From Azospirillum sp. OGB3 (GTDB lineage Bacteria > Pseudomonadota > Alphaproteobacteria > Azospirillales > Azospirillaceae): DNA of 64,000 nucleotides. The stretch is taken from positions 264,110-328,109 of the forward strand of contig NZ_JACHYN010000006.1 in assembly GCF_014192915.1 (NCBI RefSeq). Direction: 5' to 3'. Below, in pieces: positions 46,530-56,716 of this stretch. Position 1 is the stretch's first letter. Every line of letters starts with the position of its first letter. Both the position numbers and the translations under genes were made by a program. Below the pieces are notes generated by a model. It was not told where the DNA came from. It worked only from the letters and a program-made list of their open reading frames with translations, and made no database searches.

Positions 46530-48680
46530 TCAACGACCGGGCGATTCCACCTGCACGAACACCAGCGCCGTCCGTCCGTCCACCGGCATCGTCCGCCCGG
46601 CGAGTTGCATCCGCCCGTCGCCGGCCCCGTCCGTCACGCGGGTGTCGAGCACGCAGCGCCAGCCGCGTGCGTCTGGCACCTCCGGCAGGGTGACGCTCAC
46701 CGTGTCGGTGTGGGCGTTCAGCACGATCAGCAGCACCCCGTCGTCCTGCGGCGCACCGTCCACCCCGGTGTAGCTTCCGGCATGGCCGTTCAGCAGCAGC
46801 ATGATGCAGCGCGCGTGCCCGTTGCGCCAATCCTCCGCTGACTTCTCCACGCCCTGCGGGGTGTACCAGACGATGTCCTTCAGCCCGTCCGCGGAGGTGC
46901 GGCGGCCGTGCAGGAACACCGGGCGGCGCAGCACCGGATGCGCCTTGCGCAGAGCGATCAGCCGCTTGACGAAGGCCAGCATCGGCCCGCCCTCGCCCTT
47001 CAGCCGCGCCCAGTCCAGCCAGGAGGTCTCGTTGTCCTGGCAATAGGCGTTGTTGTTGCCCTTCTGGCTGTGGCCGATCTCGTCGCCGGCCAGCATCATC
47101 GGCGTGCCCTGCGACAGGAACAGGGTGGCCAGCAGGTTGCGCTTCTGCTTGGCGCGGGCTTCGCGGATCGCCGGGTCGTCGGTCTCGCCCTCCACCCCGT
47201 GGTTCCAGGAATGGTTGGCGGAATGACCGTCGCGGTTGTCCTCGCCGTTGGCCCAATTGTGCTTGTCGTTGTAGGAGACGAGGTCGTGGAGGGTGAAGCC
47301 GTCATGCGCCGTGACGAAGTTCACCGACGACCAGGGCCGCCGCCCGCGCTTCTCGAACAGGTCCGACGAGCCGGCGATGCGCCCTGCCAGTTCCGGCAGC
47401 ATGCCGTCGTCGCCGCGCCAGTAGCGGCGCACGGTGTCGCGGTAGCGGTCGTTCCACTCCGCCCAGCCCGGCGGGAAGTTGCCGACCTGATAGCCGCCGG
47501 GACCGACGTCCCACGGCTCGGCGATCAGCTTCACGTCGGCCAGCGCCGGGTCCTGCCGCACGGCGTCGAGGAAGCCCGAACCGGGGTCGAAGCCGTAGGG
47601 CTCCCGCGCCAGCACGGTGGCGAGGTCGAAGCGGAACCCGTCGACGTGCATCTCCGTCACCCAGTAGCGCAGGCTGTCCATGACCATCTGGAGCACGCGC
47701 GGGTGGCTGAGGTTCAGGGTGTTTCCGGTGCCGGTGTCGTTGATATAGAAGCGCGGGTTGTCGGGCAGCAGCCGGTAGTAGCTGAGGTTGTCGATGCCCT
47801 TGAAGGACAGGGTGGGGCCGAGATGGTTGCCCTCGCCCGTGTGGTTGTAGACCACGTCGAGGATGACCTCGATCCCCGCCTCGTGCAGGCGGGCGACCAT
47901 GGTCTTGAATTCCGACAGCACGCCGGTGGTCATGTAGCGCGGCTCGGGCGCGAAGAAGCCGACGCTGTTGTAGCCCCAATAGTTGCGCAGGCCCTGCCCA
48001 ACCAGATGCCGGTCGTCGGCGAAGGACTGCACCGGCAGGAACTCCACCGAGGTGATGCCCAGCGCCTTCAGATAGTCGATCACCGCGTGGGTGGACATGC
48101 CGGCGAAGGTGCCGCGCAGCGGGGCCGGCACCTCCGGGTGGCGCATGGTGAAGCCGCCGACATGAGTCTCGTAGATCACCGTGTCCGACCAGGGCACCGC
48201 CGGGTGCCGGTCGTGCCCCCAGGTGAAGGCGCGGTCGACCACCCGGCATTTCGGCATGCCGCGGGCGTTGTCGCGCCGGTCGAAGGACAAATCCTCGCGC
48301 GTCGAGCCGACGCGGTAGCCGTAATGGGCGTCCGACCAGCGGAACGGCCCGAACAGCGCCTTGGCGTAGGGGTCGAGCAGCAGCTTGTTCGGGTTGAAGC
48401 GGTGCCCCGCGGCCGGCTCGTAGGGGCCATGGACCCGGTAGCCGTAGAGCAGGCCGGGCCGGGCCTCCGGAAGGTAGCCGTGCCAGACCTCGTCGGTGTG
48501 TTCCGGCAGGACGACCCGCTCGACCTCGCGCTGGCCGGTCTGGTCGAACAGGCAGAGCTCGACCTTCTCGGCGTGCGCGGAAAACAGGGCGAAGTTGACC
48601 CCGAACCCGTCCCAGTTCGCCCCCAGCGGATAGGGCTTGCCGGGCCAGACGGCGGTGCGCGTGGCGGTGGAGATGGACAT
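46530..48680 (-). CDS. glgX: Glycogen debranching enzyme GlgX (isoamylase type)
   Basis: 716 aa. An N-terminal carbohydrate-binding module 48 (PYPLGANWDGFGVNFALFSAH) precedes a GH13 barrel with VDGFRFDLATVLARE (nucleophile Asp), LIAEPWDVGPGGYQVG (acid/base Glu) and FVTAHDGFTLHDLVSYNDKHN split over its end (transition-state Asp). It cleaves alpha-1,6 branches of limit dextrins. It sits downstream of glgB by 177 bases and upstream of the receiver gene. Confidence 0.96.
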   Translation of the reverse strand: MSISTATRTAVWPGKPYPLGANWDGFGVNFALFSAHAEKVELCLFDQTGQREVERVVLPEHTDEVWHGYLPEARPGLLYGYRVHGPYEPAAGHRFNPNKLLLDPYAKALFGPFRWSDAHYGYRVGSTREDLSFDRRDNARGMPKCRVVDRAFTWGHDRHPAVPWSDTVIYETHVGGFTMRHPEVPAPLRGTFAGMSTHAVIDYLKALGITSVEFLPVQSFADDRHLVGQGLRNYWGYNSVGFFAPEPRYMTTGVLSEFKTMVARLHEAGIEVILDVVYNHTGEGNHLGPTLSFKGIDNLSYYRLLPDNPRFYINDTGTGNTLNLSHPRVLQMVMDSLRYWVTEMHVDGFRFDLATVLAREPYGFDPGSGFLDAVRQDPALADVKLIAEPWDVGPGGYQVGNFPPGWAEWNDRYRDTVRRYWRGDDGMLPELAGRIAGSSDLFEKRGRRPWSSVNFVTAHDGFTLHDLVSYNDKHNWANGEDNRDGHSANHSWNHGVEGETDDPAIREARAKQKRNLLATLFLSQGTPMMLAGDEIGHSQKGNNNAYCQDNETSWLDWARLKGEGGPMLAFVKRLIALRKAHPVLRRPVFLHGRRTSADGLKDIVWYTPQGVEKSAEDWRNGHARCIMLLLNGHAGSYTGVDGAPQDDGVLLIVLNAHTDTVSVTLPEVPDARGWRCVLDTRVTDGAGDGRMQLAGRTMPVDGRTALVFVQVESPGR

Positions 48681-48857
48681 CGGGGCAGACTCTCCACGGG
48701 CACGGACATCGGGCGGAACCGCAAGCGGCTTGCGCCGGGCGCGGCAGGTGACCTAGCCGAAGCGGATAGCCACCTGCTGCAATAAAGGAGCGACGCGCCG
48801 GTCGCGTCAAGTGCGGAACACCGCTCGTCCCTCCTCCCTTTTGTCGAAGCGCGTCCC

Positions 48858-51122
48858 CTACCCCGCCTTGCGCTCCAGCACCAGCGTGCCCAGCGGCGGC
48901 AGGGTCAGGGTGATGGAATGCGGACGGCCATGCCACTCCGTCTCCTCGCTCTCCACGCCGCCGGCGTTGCCGACGCCGCTGCCGCCATACTCGGGGGCGT
49001 CGGTGTTCAGCACCTCTTCGTAGCGGCCCGGCAGGGTCACGCCGACGCGGTAGCCGTCGCGCGGCAGCGGGGTGAAGTTGCAGACCACGACCACATGGTG
49101 CTCCGGGTCCTCCCCGCTCTTGCGCAGGAAGGCGAGGATCGAGTTGTCGCTGTCGTTGGCCTCGATCCATTCGAAGCCGGCCGGGTCGCAATCGGTCTGG
49201 TGCAGCGGCTTCAGCCCGCGGTACATCCGGTTCAGGTCGCGCACCAGCGCGTGCAGCCCCTGGTGCAGCGGCTCCTCCAGCAGGTGCCAGTCCAGGCTGC
49301 GCGCCTCGCTCCACTCGCGCCACTGGCCGAACTCGCCGCCCATGAACAGCAGCTTCTTGCCGGGATGGGCAAACATGAAACCGTAATAGGCGCGCAGGTT
49401 GGCGAACTTCTGCCAGTCGTCGCCGGGCATCTTGTTGATGAGCGACCCCTTGCCGTGCACCACCTCGTCGTGGCTCAGCGGCAGGACGAAGTTTTCCGAG
49501 AACTGGTAGATCAGGCCGAAGGTGAGCTGGTGGTGGTGGTAGCGGCGGTGGATGGGGTCCTTCGCCATGTACTCAAGCGTGTCGTGCATCCACCCCATGT
49601 TCCACTTGTAGCCGAAGCCCAGGCCGCCGAGATAGACGGGCCGCGACACCGCCGGCCAAGCCGTGGATTCCTCGGCCACCGTCATGATGCCCTGGTTTTG
49701 GCCGTAGGTCAGCTCGTTCATCCGCTTGAGGAAAGCGATGGATTCCAGGTTCTCGCGCCCCCCGAAGCGGTTCGGGACCCACTCGCCGGCCTTGCGGCTG
49801 TAGTCGAGGTAGAGCATGGAGGCCACGGCATCGACCCGCAGCCCGTCCAGCCGGTAATGCTCCAGCCAGAAAAGCGCGTTGCCGAGCAGGAAGTTCTGCA
49901 CCTCCGTCCGGCCGAAATTGTAGATCAGCGTGTTCCAGTCCTGATGATAGCCCTGGCGCGGATCGGCGTGCTCGTAGAGGTGGGTGCCGTCGAACCAGCC
50001 CAGCCCGTGCGGGTCGGTCGGGAAATGGCCGGGCACCCAGTCGAGCAGCAGCCCGATCCCCGCCGCGTGGCAGGCGTCCACGAAATACTTGAAGTCCTCC
50101 GGCGTGCCGTGACGGCTGGTCGGGGCGTACATGCCGATCGGCTGGTAGCCCCAGGAGCCGTCGAAGGGATGCTCGGTGATCGGCAGCAGTTCGATGTGGG
50201 TGAACCCGAGATCCTTGACGTAGGGCACCAGCCGCTCGGCCAGCTCCCGGTAGGTGAGGAAGCGGTCGCCCTCCTCCGGCACCCGCGCCCAGGAGCCGAG
50301 ATGGACCTCGTAGATGGAGATCGGCGCGGTCAGGTCGGCGCTGGCGGAGCGGGTCCGCTGCCACTCGGCGTCCTGCCAGTCGTAGGACGGCAGGCCGTGC
50401 ACGACGGAGGCGGTCTGCGGGCGGAACTCGGCCTGGAAGGCGTAGGGGTCGGATTTCAGCGGCAGCAGATCGCCGCCAGCTCCCTTGATCTCGAACTTGT
50501 AGCGCTGGCCGACGGTGGCATGGGGCACGAAAATCTCCCACACGCCGGCTTCCGTCCGCTTGCGCATGGGAAGGCGTCGTCCGTCCCAGTCGCAGAAATC
50601 GCCGACGACGCTGACCCGCCGGGCGTTGGGCGCCCAGACGGCGAAGGCCACGCCGGCCACGCCGTCGATCTCCCGCGGGTGGGCACCCAGCCGCTCGAAG
50701 CTCTTGAGGTGCGTGCCCTCCGCCAGCAGATGGATGTCCAACTCGCCCAGGACGGACCAGAAGCGGTAGGCGTCCTCGAACTCCACCGTCGCCAGCGGGA
50801 ACTGGACGCGCAGGCGGTAGCGGAAGGGCTCCTTGCGGTCAGTCAGGACGGCGACGAAGAAGCCCTCGCCGTGGACCTTGTCCGCCTCGCCCACCGGGTC
50901 GCCGGACGCGCTGTCGACCACCCAGAGCTTCTCCGCGCCGGGGATGAAGGCGCGGACCTCGACGGGCTGGCCCTTGCCGGTCTGGTGCATGCCCAGGATC
51001 GCGAAGGGATCACCGTGGTCGGCGTGGACGATGGCCTCGATGCCGCCGCTCAACGGCGACGCGGCCTTCGGCGACGCTTCCTGCGCCTTGGCACGGTTTC
51101 CCGTTCGGATGTCGTTCGGCAT
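48858..51122 (-). CDS. glgB: 1,4-alpha-glucan branching enzyme
   Basis: 754 aa. Two N-terminal CBM48-type regions, then a GH13 barrel with the branching-enzyme motifs: [39 protein letters not shown] (nucleophile Asp), [11 protein letters not shown] (Glu) and [15 protein letters not shown] (Asp). It introduces alpha-1,6 branches in glycogen. The ATG at 51122 follows GGGGAAGG by 7 bases; the frame stays open 15 codons further upstream. It lies 106 bases downstream of the treS-maltokinase gene, so it is very likely in the same transcript. Confidence 0.96.
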   Translation of the reverse strand: MPNDIRTGNRAKAQEASPKAASPLSGGIEAIVHADHGDPFAILGMHQTGKGQPVEVRAFIPGAEKLWVVDSASGDPVGEADKVHGEGFFVAVLTDRKEPFRYRLRVQFPLATVEFEDAYRFWSVLGELDIHLLAEGTHLKSFERLGAHPREIDGVAGVAFAVWAPNARRVSVVGDFCDWDGRRLPMRKRTEAGVWEIFVPHATVGQRYKFEIKGAGGDLLPLKSDPYAFQAEFRPQTASVVHGLPSYDWQDAEWQRTRSASADLTAPISIYEVHLGSWARVPEEGDRFLTYRELAERLVPYVKDLGFTHIELLPITEHPFDGSWGYQPIGMYAPTSRHGTPEDFKYFVDACHAAGIGLLLDWVPGHFPTDPHGLGWFDGTHLYEHADPRQGYHQDWNTLIYNFGRTEVQNFLLGNALFWLEHYRLDGLRVDAVASMLYLDYSRKAGEWVPNRFGGRENLESIAFLKRMNELTYGQNQGIMTVAEESTAWPAVSRPVYLGGLGFGYKWNMGWMHDTLEYMAKDPIHRRYHHHQLTFGLIYQFSENFVLPLSHDEVVHGKGSLINKMPGDDWQKFANLRAYYGFMFAHPGKKLLFMGGEFGQWREWSEARSLDWHLLEEPLHQGLHALVRDLNRMYRGLKPLHQTDCDPAGFEWIEANDSDNSILAFLRKSGEDPEHHVVVVCNFTPLPRDGYRVGVTLPGRYEEVLNTDAPEYGGSGVGNAGGVESEETEWHGRPHSITLTLPPLGTLVLERKAG

Positions 51123-51228
51123 CGGCTGACCTTCCCCTACCCTTGCTCGTTCTTGGGGTGTGAACATAGCGCCGGGGCGTTTGTCACACCACGCCCGCGG
51201 CGTCCTATGTCCCGTTTCGGGTTTCGCC

Positions 51229-54200
51229 TCAGGACTCGCCGTCCAAAAGCCCCAGCACGCCCTTCACCGGAATGCCGATCCAGTTGGGCCGGTTGGCGGC
51301 CTCGTAGGCGATCTCGTACAACGCCTTCTCCATCAGGAAGAGCGCGAGGAGACGGCGGTCGCCGGCGGTTCCGTCCGGCACGTCCGGGCAGGCCCCCATG
51401 GCGGCGCGGTAGGCATCCAGGAAGCTCTGCATGCTGCGCCGCTCCCAATCGAGCGCCGCCTCCATCACGGCACCGGCCTCCTCCAACGCGCCCGTCTCGT
51501 CGATCCGGAACAGCGCCGCCCAGGTGGCGTAGTTGAAGGAGCGCAGCATCCCCGCCACGTCGCGCAGCGGGCTGTGCTTGGCCCGGCGCTCCTCCAGCGA
51601 CTTCGCCGGCTCGCCCTCGAAGTCGATGATGTACCAGTCGTTCTGGGCGCGCAGCACCTGCCCCAGATGGTAGTCGCCATGAATGCGCGTCTTGTCGCCC
51701 TGCGGCGGGGTGTCGGCCAGCTCGGCCAGCCGGTTCATCACGTCGGCGCGGCGGGCCAGCAGCGATTCCGCCTGCTCGCGCACGGCAGGGGCCAGCCGGT
51801 CCAGTGCGCCGGGCAGCGCGGCGAAGGCGGCCTCGGCCTGCCGGCGGGCGGCCTCGCCCCAGCCCTTCAGGTCGTCGGCGGTGACCGGTTCCGGATCGAA
51901 GGCCGGATCGCCGGTCCGCTTCGCCAGCGCGCAATGGAGTTCCGCCGTGCGCTGGCCGAGCGTCGCCATCATGGCGGCGTGCATGCCGAAGGGTTCGCCC
52001 TCGGTCGGCTCCTCCGGATCATGGGACAGGCCGAGACGGATGTCGTCAAGATCGCGCACCAGCGAGTCGACGGTGCTGCTCCAGCCGTCGCCCTGGTTAC
52101 GGACGTAGCCCTGGAGCACGAACAGCGCGGTCGGCGTGCCGTCCTCCGCCACATGCTCGACGGAGCCGAGCAGCGACGGCGTGTTCTGGAAGCCCGCCAC
52201 CTCGGTCAGGAAGCGCCCGACCTCGATCTCCGGATGCGCGCCGGGGGTCAGACGGCGGAACGCCTTCAGCACAGCCTGGCTGCCGACCAGGATGGAGCTG
52301 TTGCTCTGCTCCACGCCCAGGCGGCGGATCTCCGTGTCATCGTCCACCACGAGGTCGGCCATGCAGGCCGTCGGCGAGAAGCGCAGGTGTCCGTGCGACG
52401 CCGGAATCTCCCGCCCCTCGCGCAGGGCGGTCAGCAGGCTGCGGGTGAAGGCATCGGCCTGCATGGCGTCGTAGATGGCGCCGGTACGCGGTCCACGCCG
52501 GGCCTTGGCCAGCGTGAAGGGCAGCAGCGGCCAGCCGGTGTTGCCGGCGTTCTCCTCCCAGCTCATGGCGAGCGGCAGGAAGTAGGATTGCGTGCCGCCA
52601 CCGGACAGTTCGACGTCGGCGTGAAGCAGCATGAAGCCGTCGCCCGGCCCGTTCAGCCGCGCGGACACCGGGACATGCGCGCGTTCGATCCGGCGGTCCT
52701 TGGCGGCGAACCAGCGCTGCTGCGGCAGATAGGCCTGGAGGACGTCGCGGGCCAGTTCCGCCTCGGCGCGCCCGCTGATCAGGCTTTTCCAGCCGTCGCG
52801 CACCACCACGGTGAGCAGGTCGGGCACCGGCTCCGGCATCGTCTCGTGCCAGGACGGCAGCGCCGCCTCGGCGGCCAGGGCGAACCAGTAGAAGCCGTAA
52901 GCGGGGATGGTCAGCAGATAGGGCAGATCGCCAACCGGCGGGAAGACCGTCCGGCCCAGCATCTCCACCGGCACGCGGCCGCGGAACTGCTTCAGGTCCA
53001 GTTCCACCGCCTGGGCGGAGCGGGACAGGTTGGCCACGCAGAGGATGACCTCGTCGCCCTCCTCCGTCGAATGGCAGCGCAGATAGGCCAGGACCTTGCG
53101 GTTGCCCGGGTAGAGAAGTTGGAAGCTGCCGCGCCCGAAGGCCTTGTGCTGCTGGCGCACCGCGATCAGCCGCTTCATCCAGTTCAGCAGCGACGACGGG
53201 CTGCGCTGGGCCGCCTCGACGTTGATGGCCTGGAAGCCGTAGATCGGGTCCTGGATCGCCGGCAGGTACAGCCGCGCCGGGTCGGCGCGGGAGAAGCCGC
53301 CGTTGCGGTCGGGCGACCACTGCATCGGCGTGCGCACGCCGTCGCGGTCGCCGAGATAGATGTTGTCGCCCATGCCGATCTCGTCGCCGTAATAGAGCAC
53401 CGGCGTGCCCGGCATGGACAGCAGAAGGCTCTTCAGCAGCTCGATCTTGCGGCGGTCGTTCTGAAGCAGCGGGGCGAGGCGCCGCCGGATGCCCAGGTTG
53501 ATGCGCATCCGCCGGTCGGCGGCGTAGAAGTCCCAGAGATAGTCCCGCTCGCGGTCGGTCACCATCTCCAGCGTCAGCTCGTCATGGTTGCGCAGGAAGA
53601 TGGCCCACTGGCACTCGTCCGGGATGTCCGGGGTCTGGCGCATGATGTCGGCGATGGGGTGCCGGTCCTCCATGGCGACGGCCATGTAGATGCGCGGCAT
53701 CAACGGGAAGTGGAAGGCCATGTGGCATTCGTCCCCGCCCTTCTCCAGGTCGCCGAAATAGGGCAGCACGTCCTCCGGCCACTGGTTCGCCTCAGCCAGC
53801 AGCATGCGGTCGCCGTAGCCCTTGTCGATCTCCGTACGGATGGCCTTCAGGACGTCGTGGGTTTCCGGCAGGTTCTCGTTGTTGGTGCCCTCGCGCTCCT
53901 TCAGGTAGGGAACGGCGTCGAGCCGCAGCCCGTCCACCCCCATGTCCAGCCAGAAGCGCATGACGTTCAGCACCTCCTGAAGAACCTTCGGGTTGTCGAA
54001 GTTCAGGTCGGGCTGGTGCGAATAGAAACGGTGCCAGAAATAGGCCTGCGCCTCGGAATCCCAGGTCCAGTTGGACTTTTCCGTGTCGCAGAAGATGATG
54101 CGGGTGCCTTGGTACTTCTGGTCGGTGTCGGACCAGACGTAGAAATTGCGGTGGTTTGATCCCGGCTTGGCCTGACGGGCGCGCTGGAACCACGGGTGCT

Positions 54201-54552
54201 GGTCGGAGGTGTGGTTGATGACCAGTTCGGTGATCACGCGCAGGCCGCGGTCGTGGCATTCGCGCAGGAACCGCTTGAAGTCCTGGAGATTGCCGTAGGA
54301 CGGGTTGACCGCCTTATAGTCGGCGATGTCGTAGCCGTCGTCGCGCAGCGGCGAGGGGTAGAAGGGCAGCAGCCACAGCGTGGTGACGCCAAGCTCCTGG
54401 ATGTAGTCGAGCTTCTGCGTCAGGCCGGCGATGTCGCCGATGCCGTCGTTGTCGGCGTCGAAGAACGCCTTGACGTGAAGCTGATAGATGACCGCGTCCT
54501 TGTACCAGAGCGTGTCGTTCCGATCGATCCGGCCATTGTCCGAGTTCTTCAT
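51229..54552 (-). CDS. treS: Trehalose synthase fused to maltokinase (TreS-Mak/Pep2)
   Basis: 1107 aa with two enzymes in one chain. Residues 1-560 are trehalose synthase (GH13): [54 protein letters not shown]. From about 600 to the end is a maltokinase with the aminoglycoside-kinase-like fold: [11 protein letters not shown] (catalytic Asp region), [16 protein letters not shown] and MRSFLDAYR-like C-terminal helices. Together they turn trehalose into maltose-1-phosphate, the substrate of GlgE for alpha-glucan synthesis. No glgE is in the window, though glgB, glgX and malQ follow. ATG 54552 is preferred over 54597. Confidence 0.95.
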   Translation of the reverse strand: MKNSDNGRIDRNDTLWYKDAVIYQLHVKAFFDADNDGIGDIAGLTQKLDYIQELGVTTLWLLPFYPSPLRDDGYDIADYKAVNPSYGNLQDFKRFLRECHDRGLRVITELVINHTSDQHPWFQRARQAKPGSNHRNFYVWSDTDQKYQGTRIIFCDTEKSNWTWDSEAQAYFWHRFYSHQPDLNFDNPKVLQEVLNVMRFWLDMGVDGLRLDAVPYLKEREGTNNENLPETHDVLKAIRTEIDKGYGDRMLLAEANQWPEDVLPYFGDLEKGGDECHMAFHFPLMPRIYMAVAMEDRHPIADIMRQTPDIPDECQWAIFLRNHDELTLEMVTDRERDYLWDFYAADRRMRINLGIRRRLAPLLQNDRRKIELLKSLLLSMPGTPVLYYGDEIGMGDNIYLGDRDGVRTPMQWSPDRNGGFSRADPARLYLPAIQDPIYGFQAINVEAAQRSPSSLLNWMKRLIAVRQQHKAFGRGSFQLLYPGNRKVLAYLRCHSTEEGDEVILCVANLSRSAQAVELDLKQFRGRVPVEMLGRTVFPPVGDLPYLLTIPAYGFYWFALAAEAALPSWHETMPEPVPDLLTVVVRDGWKSLISGRAEAELARDVLQAYLPQQRWFAAKDRRIERAHVPVSARLNGPGDGFMLLHADVELSGGGTQSYFLPLAMSWEENAGNTGWPLLPFTLAKARRGPRTGAIYDAMQADAFTRSLLTALREGREIPASHGHLRFSPTACMADLVVDDDTEIRRLGVEQSNSSILVGSQAVLKAFRRLTPGAHPEIEVGRFLTEVAGFQNTPSLLGSVEHVAEDGTPTALFVLQGYVRNQGDGWSSTVDSLVRDLDDIRLGLSHDPEEPTEGEPFGMHAAMMATLGQRTAELHCALAKRTGDPAFDPEPVTADDLKGWGEAARRQAEAAFAALPGALDRLAPAVREQAESLLARRADVMNRLAELADTPPQGDKTRIHGDYHLGQVLRAQNDWYIIDFEGEPAKSLEERRAKHSPLRDVAGMLRSFNYATWAALFRIDETGALEEAGAVMEAALDWERRSMQSFLDAYRAAMGACPDVPDGTAGDRRLLALFLMEKALYEIAYEAANRPNWIGIPVKGVLGLLDGES

Positions 54553-54731
54553 ACCGCCCCGTCGCTCCGCTGGTCTGGTGGAGCGGGGCCGCCGCATGGG
54601 CGGGGAACCCCGCGCCCATCCGGCAGCCGCGCCACATCATAAACCAGTTAGAGTTGGGTCCGTTCCACGGCAAAGGCAACGTTGGACGCGAAACCTGCGA
54701 TGGCGGACCACCATTGGAGGCGGCGCCGAAC

Positions 54732-55166
54732 TCAGGCGGAGGCCCGCTTCCGCTTGGCGCCCGGGGTCAGGCTGCGGTAGACGCCCTGGTCCTCTTCGAT
54801 GAAATGGGCGATCAGGCGGTGCTCGACCCAGTTGGTCAGTTCGTTGGGCGTGCAGAAGACGACGCCGTACGGCCCCTCGAACCGCAGGGCCAGCAGTTCT
54901 TCGGTGATCTGCCGGTGCAGCCGCTTGTGCTTCTCGACGGCGGCGCTCTTGGCGTCGATCCAGAACTGCTCCTCGTCGGAGAAATGCTCCTCCGTGTACT
55001 TCACCAGGGCGGCGAAGGCGTTCTGGATGATCTTGTAGCCCTGTCCCGCCGCGACCGCCATGTGCAGCAGACCGGCCAGTTCCAGAAGGGTCCGGTGCTG
55101 CTCGTCGATCGACTCGTTTCCGACCGTGTATTCGGACTTCCACGGGAAGCGGGCGGATGGCTGCAT
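54732..55166 (-). CDS. Bacteriohemerythrin
   Basis: 144 aa. A hemerythrin four-helix bundle with the di-iron ligands in order: His in SIDEQHRTLLELAG, His and Glu in YTEEHFSDEEQFW, two His in KHKRLHRQITEE, and His/Asp in HRLIAHFIEEDQGVY. The protein starts PSARFPWKSEYTVGNESIDEQH, the usual single-domain form, which binds O2 and acts in oxygen supply or sensing. The start at 55166 is favoured; the frame is open further upstream to 55301 across two TTGCNGCAA boxes that look regulatory. Confidence 0.9.
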   Translation of the reverse strand: MQPSARFPWKSEYTVGNESIDEQHRTLLELAGLLHMAVAAGQGYKIIQNAFAALVKYTEEHFSDEEQFWIDAKSAAVEKHKRLHRQITEELLALRFEGPYGVVFCTPNELTNWVEHRLIAHFIEEDQGVYRSLTPGAKRKRASA

Positions 55167-55251
55167 GGGGGCCTGCCGGCGAACGGCCGTGCTGAAGGTG
55201 TCGGGGAGGCCGCAAGATAGCATCCGCGGTCGCCCGCCGGGGTCGGACAAC

Positions 55252-55301
55252 TTGCCGCAAATCGAATCGCCACCGGGCGAGATGAAGGCAACTTGCGGCA
55301 A
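55252..55301. promoter_or_regulatory. Pair of TTGCNGCAA palindromes upstream of hemerythrin
   Basis: TTGCCGCAA at 55252-55260 and TTGCGGCAA at 55293-55301, both embedded in ACTTGC-SGCAAAT, with centres 41 bases apart, about four helical turns. They lie in the spacer between the GNAT and hemerythrin genes. This geometry suggests two operators on one DNA face for an unidentified regulator. Confidence 0.5.
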
Positions 55302-55321
55302 ATTATCTCAAATACACCGGA

Positions 55322-55849
55322 TCAGCCTTTCACCGGCTTCGTCATGTAGGTCATCCCGCCGCCGTAGGAAGCCAGCTTGGCTGCCAGCCCGGCCCCGCCG
55401 TCATGCGGCCGGAATCCTTGCGCGTCCCAGAAGGCCCGCGCGCCGGGGGTGGAGGTCAGCGCCAGCCAGCGGAAGCCCCGCCGCGCCGCCAGCGCGTTCA
55501 TGCGCTCCAGGGCGGCGGCTCCCAACCCCAGCCCCCGCGCCGCCGGCAGCAGGGCGACGTCGTGCAGGTAGAGGCAGTCCGGGGAATCCGGCAGCGCGCC
55601 GAGCGGCGAATCGAGCGGTGGCGGGACGCCCAGCCGCCCCGGATGCATGACGATGTAACCGATGCAACTCCCGTCCGCTTCGGCCCCACCATCGATTTCC
55701 GCCATGGCGCAGCCCTCCGGATAGAGGGCCAGCCGCTCGGCAAACACGGCGCGGTCCTCCGGGTAATCCGGGTGAACGACCTCGGCGATGGCCATGACAC
55801 GGTCCAGGTCCGCCAACTCCATGGCGCGCCAGCCCGCGTTCATCCGCAT
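55322..55849 (-). CDS. GNAT-family N-acetyltransferase
   Basis: 175 aa with the GNAT fold: N-terminal WRAMELADLDRVMAIAEVVHPDY, a central strand IGYIVMHPGRLG, acetyl-CoA-binding motif A LYLHDVALLPAARGLGLGAAAL (with the R/Q-x-x-G-x-G/A variant ARGLGLG) and motif B FRWLALTSTPGARAFWDAQGF. The substrate is unknown. Two ATGs (55849 and 55843) are possible; GGGGAGG is 8 bases before the first. It is divergent from cysQ. Confidence 0.88.
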   Translation of the reverse strand: MRMNAGWRAMELADLDRVMAIAEVVHPDYPEDRAVFAERLALYPEGCAMAEIDGGAEADGSCIGYIVMHPGRLGVPPPLDSPLGALPDSPDCLYLHDVALLPAARGLGLGAAALERMNALAARRGFRWLALTSTPGARAFWDAQGFRPHDGGAGLAAKLASYGGGMTYMTKPVKG

Positions 55850-55942
55850 TCTCCCATCCTCCCCGCCCTTTCCAGCCTTCCAGCCCACCATCCGGGCGCG
55901 CTATGGTGACCGTTCGCACACCAGCCGACCGGAGGACCACCC

Positions 55943-56716
55943 ATGACCGACACCGCCGCGGCGAGCCTGCTGCCCAAGGTGCGGACCATCGCCCACGAAG
56001 CGGGTCAGGTGATCCTGCGCTTCTACAACGACGGCATCGACGCCGCCACAAAGGTCGACGGCAGTCCGGTCACCCAGGCCGATCTGGCCGCCGAGCATGT
56101 CATCACCCCGGCCCTGCACCACATCGCCCCCGGCATTCCGGTTGTCGCGGAGGAGGCCGTGGCCGCCGGGCACCGGCCGGACATTTCCGGCGGGCGGTTC
56201 TGGCTGGTCGATCCGCTCGACGGCACGAAGGAATTCATCAACCGCAACGGCGAGTTCACCGTCAACATCGCCCTGATCGACGGCGGGCGCCCGGTCCTGG
56301 GAGTCGTCTACGCGCCGGCCACCGGCGACCTCTACGCCGCCTGCGGACCGGGCACCGCGGTTCATTGGGTGGAGGGCCGTCACGACTATCCCATCCAGGT
56401 CCGCAAGCCGCCGCCCGACGGCCTGACCGTGGTCGCCAGCCGCTCCCACGGCAGCGGCAGCGAATTGGAGAGGTTCCTCGCCGGCTACACGGTGAAGGAC
56501 CGGGTGACCTGCGGCAGCTCCCTGAAATTCTGCACGGTGGCCGCGGGCAAGGCCGACCTCTATCCCCGTTTCGGCCCGACCAGCGAATGGGACACCGCCG
56601 CCGGCCACGCCATCCTCGCCGCCGCCGGCGGCCGGGTGGAGCAGCCCGACGGCTCGCCCTTCCTCTACGGCAAGGCCGACATCCTGAACCCCCATTTCGT
56701 TGCGTATGGATGGTGA
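55943..56716 (+). CDS. cysQ: 3'(2'),5'-bisphosphate nucleotidase CysQ
   Basis: 257 aa of the inositol-monophosphatase superfamily. Metal-site motifs: VVAEEAVA (Glu), WLVDPLDGTKEFINRNGEF and, near the C-terminus, TSEWDTAAGHAILAAAGG. CysQ hydrolyses PAP to AMP, relieving inhibition during sulphate assimilation. GGAGG is 7 bases before the ATG. Its last 7 bases overlap the start of the DUF455 gene, indicating translational coupling. Confidence 0.94.
   Translation: MTDTAAASLLPKVRTIAHEAGQVILRFYNDGIDAATKVDGSPVTQADLAAEHVITPALHHIAPGIPVVAEEAVAAGHRPDISGGRFWLVDPLDGTKEFINRNGEFTVNIALIDGGRPVLGVVYAPATGDLYAACGPGTAVHWVEGRHDYPIQVRKPPPDGLTVVASRSHGSGSELERFLAGYTVKDRVTCGSSLKFCTVAAGKADLYPRFGPTSEWDTAAGHAILAAAGGRVEQPDGSPFLYGKADILNPHFVAYGW

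Noticed and set aside
55260..55282. Sigma54-like TGGC...TTTGC on the minus strand before hemerythrin
   Set aside because: The GG-to-GC spacing is 11 bases, one too many for a sigma54 promoter.
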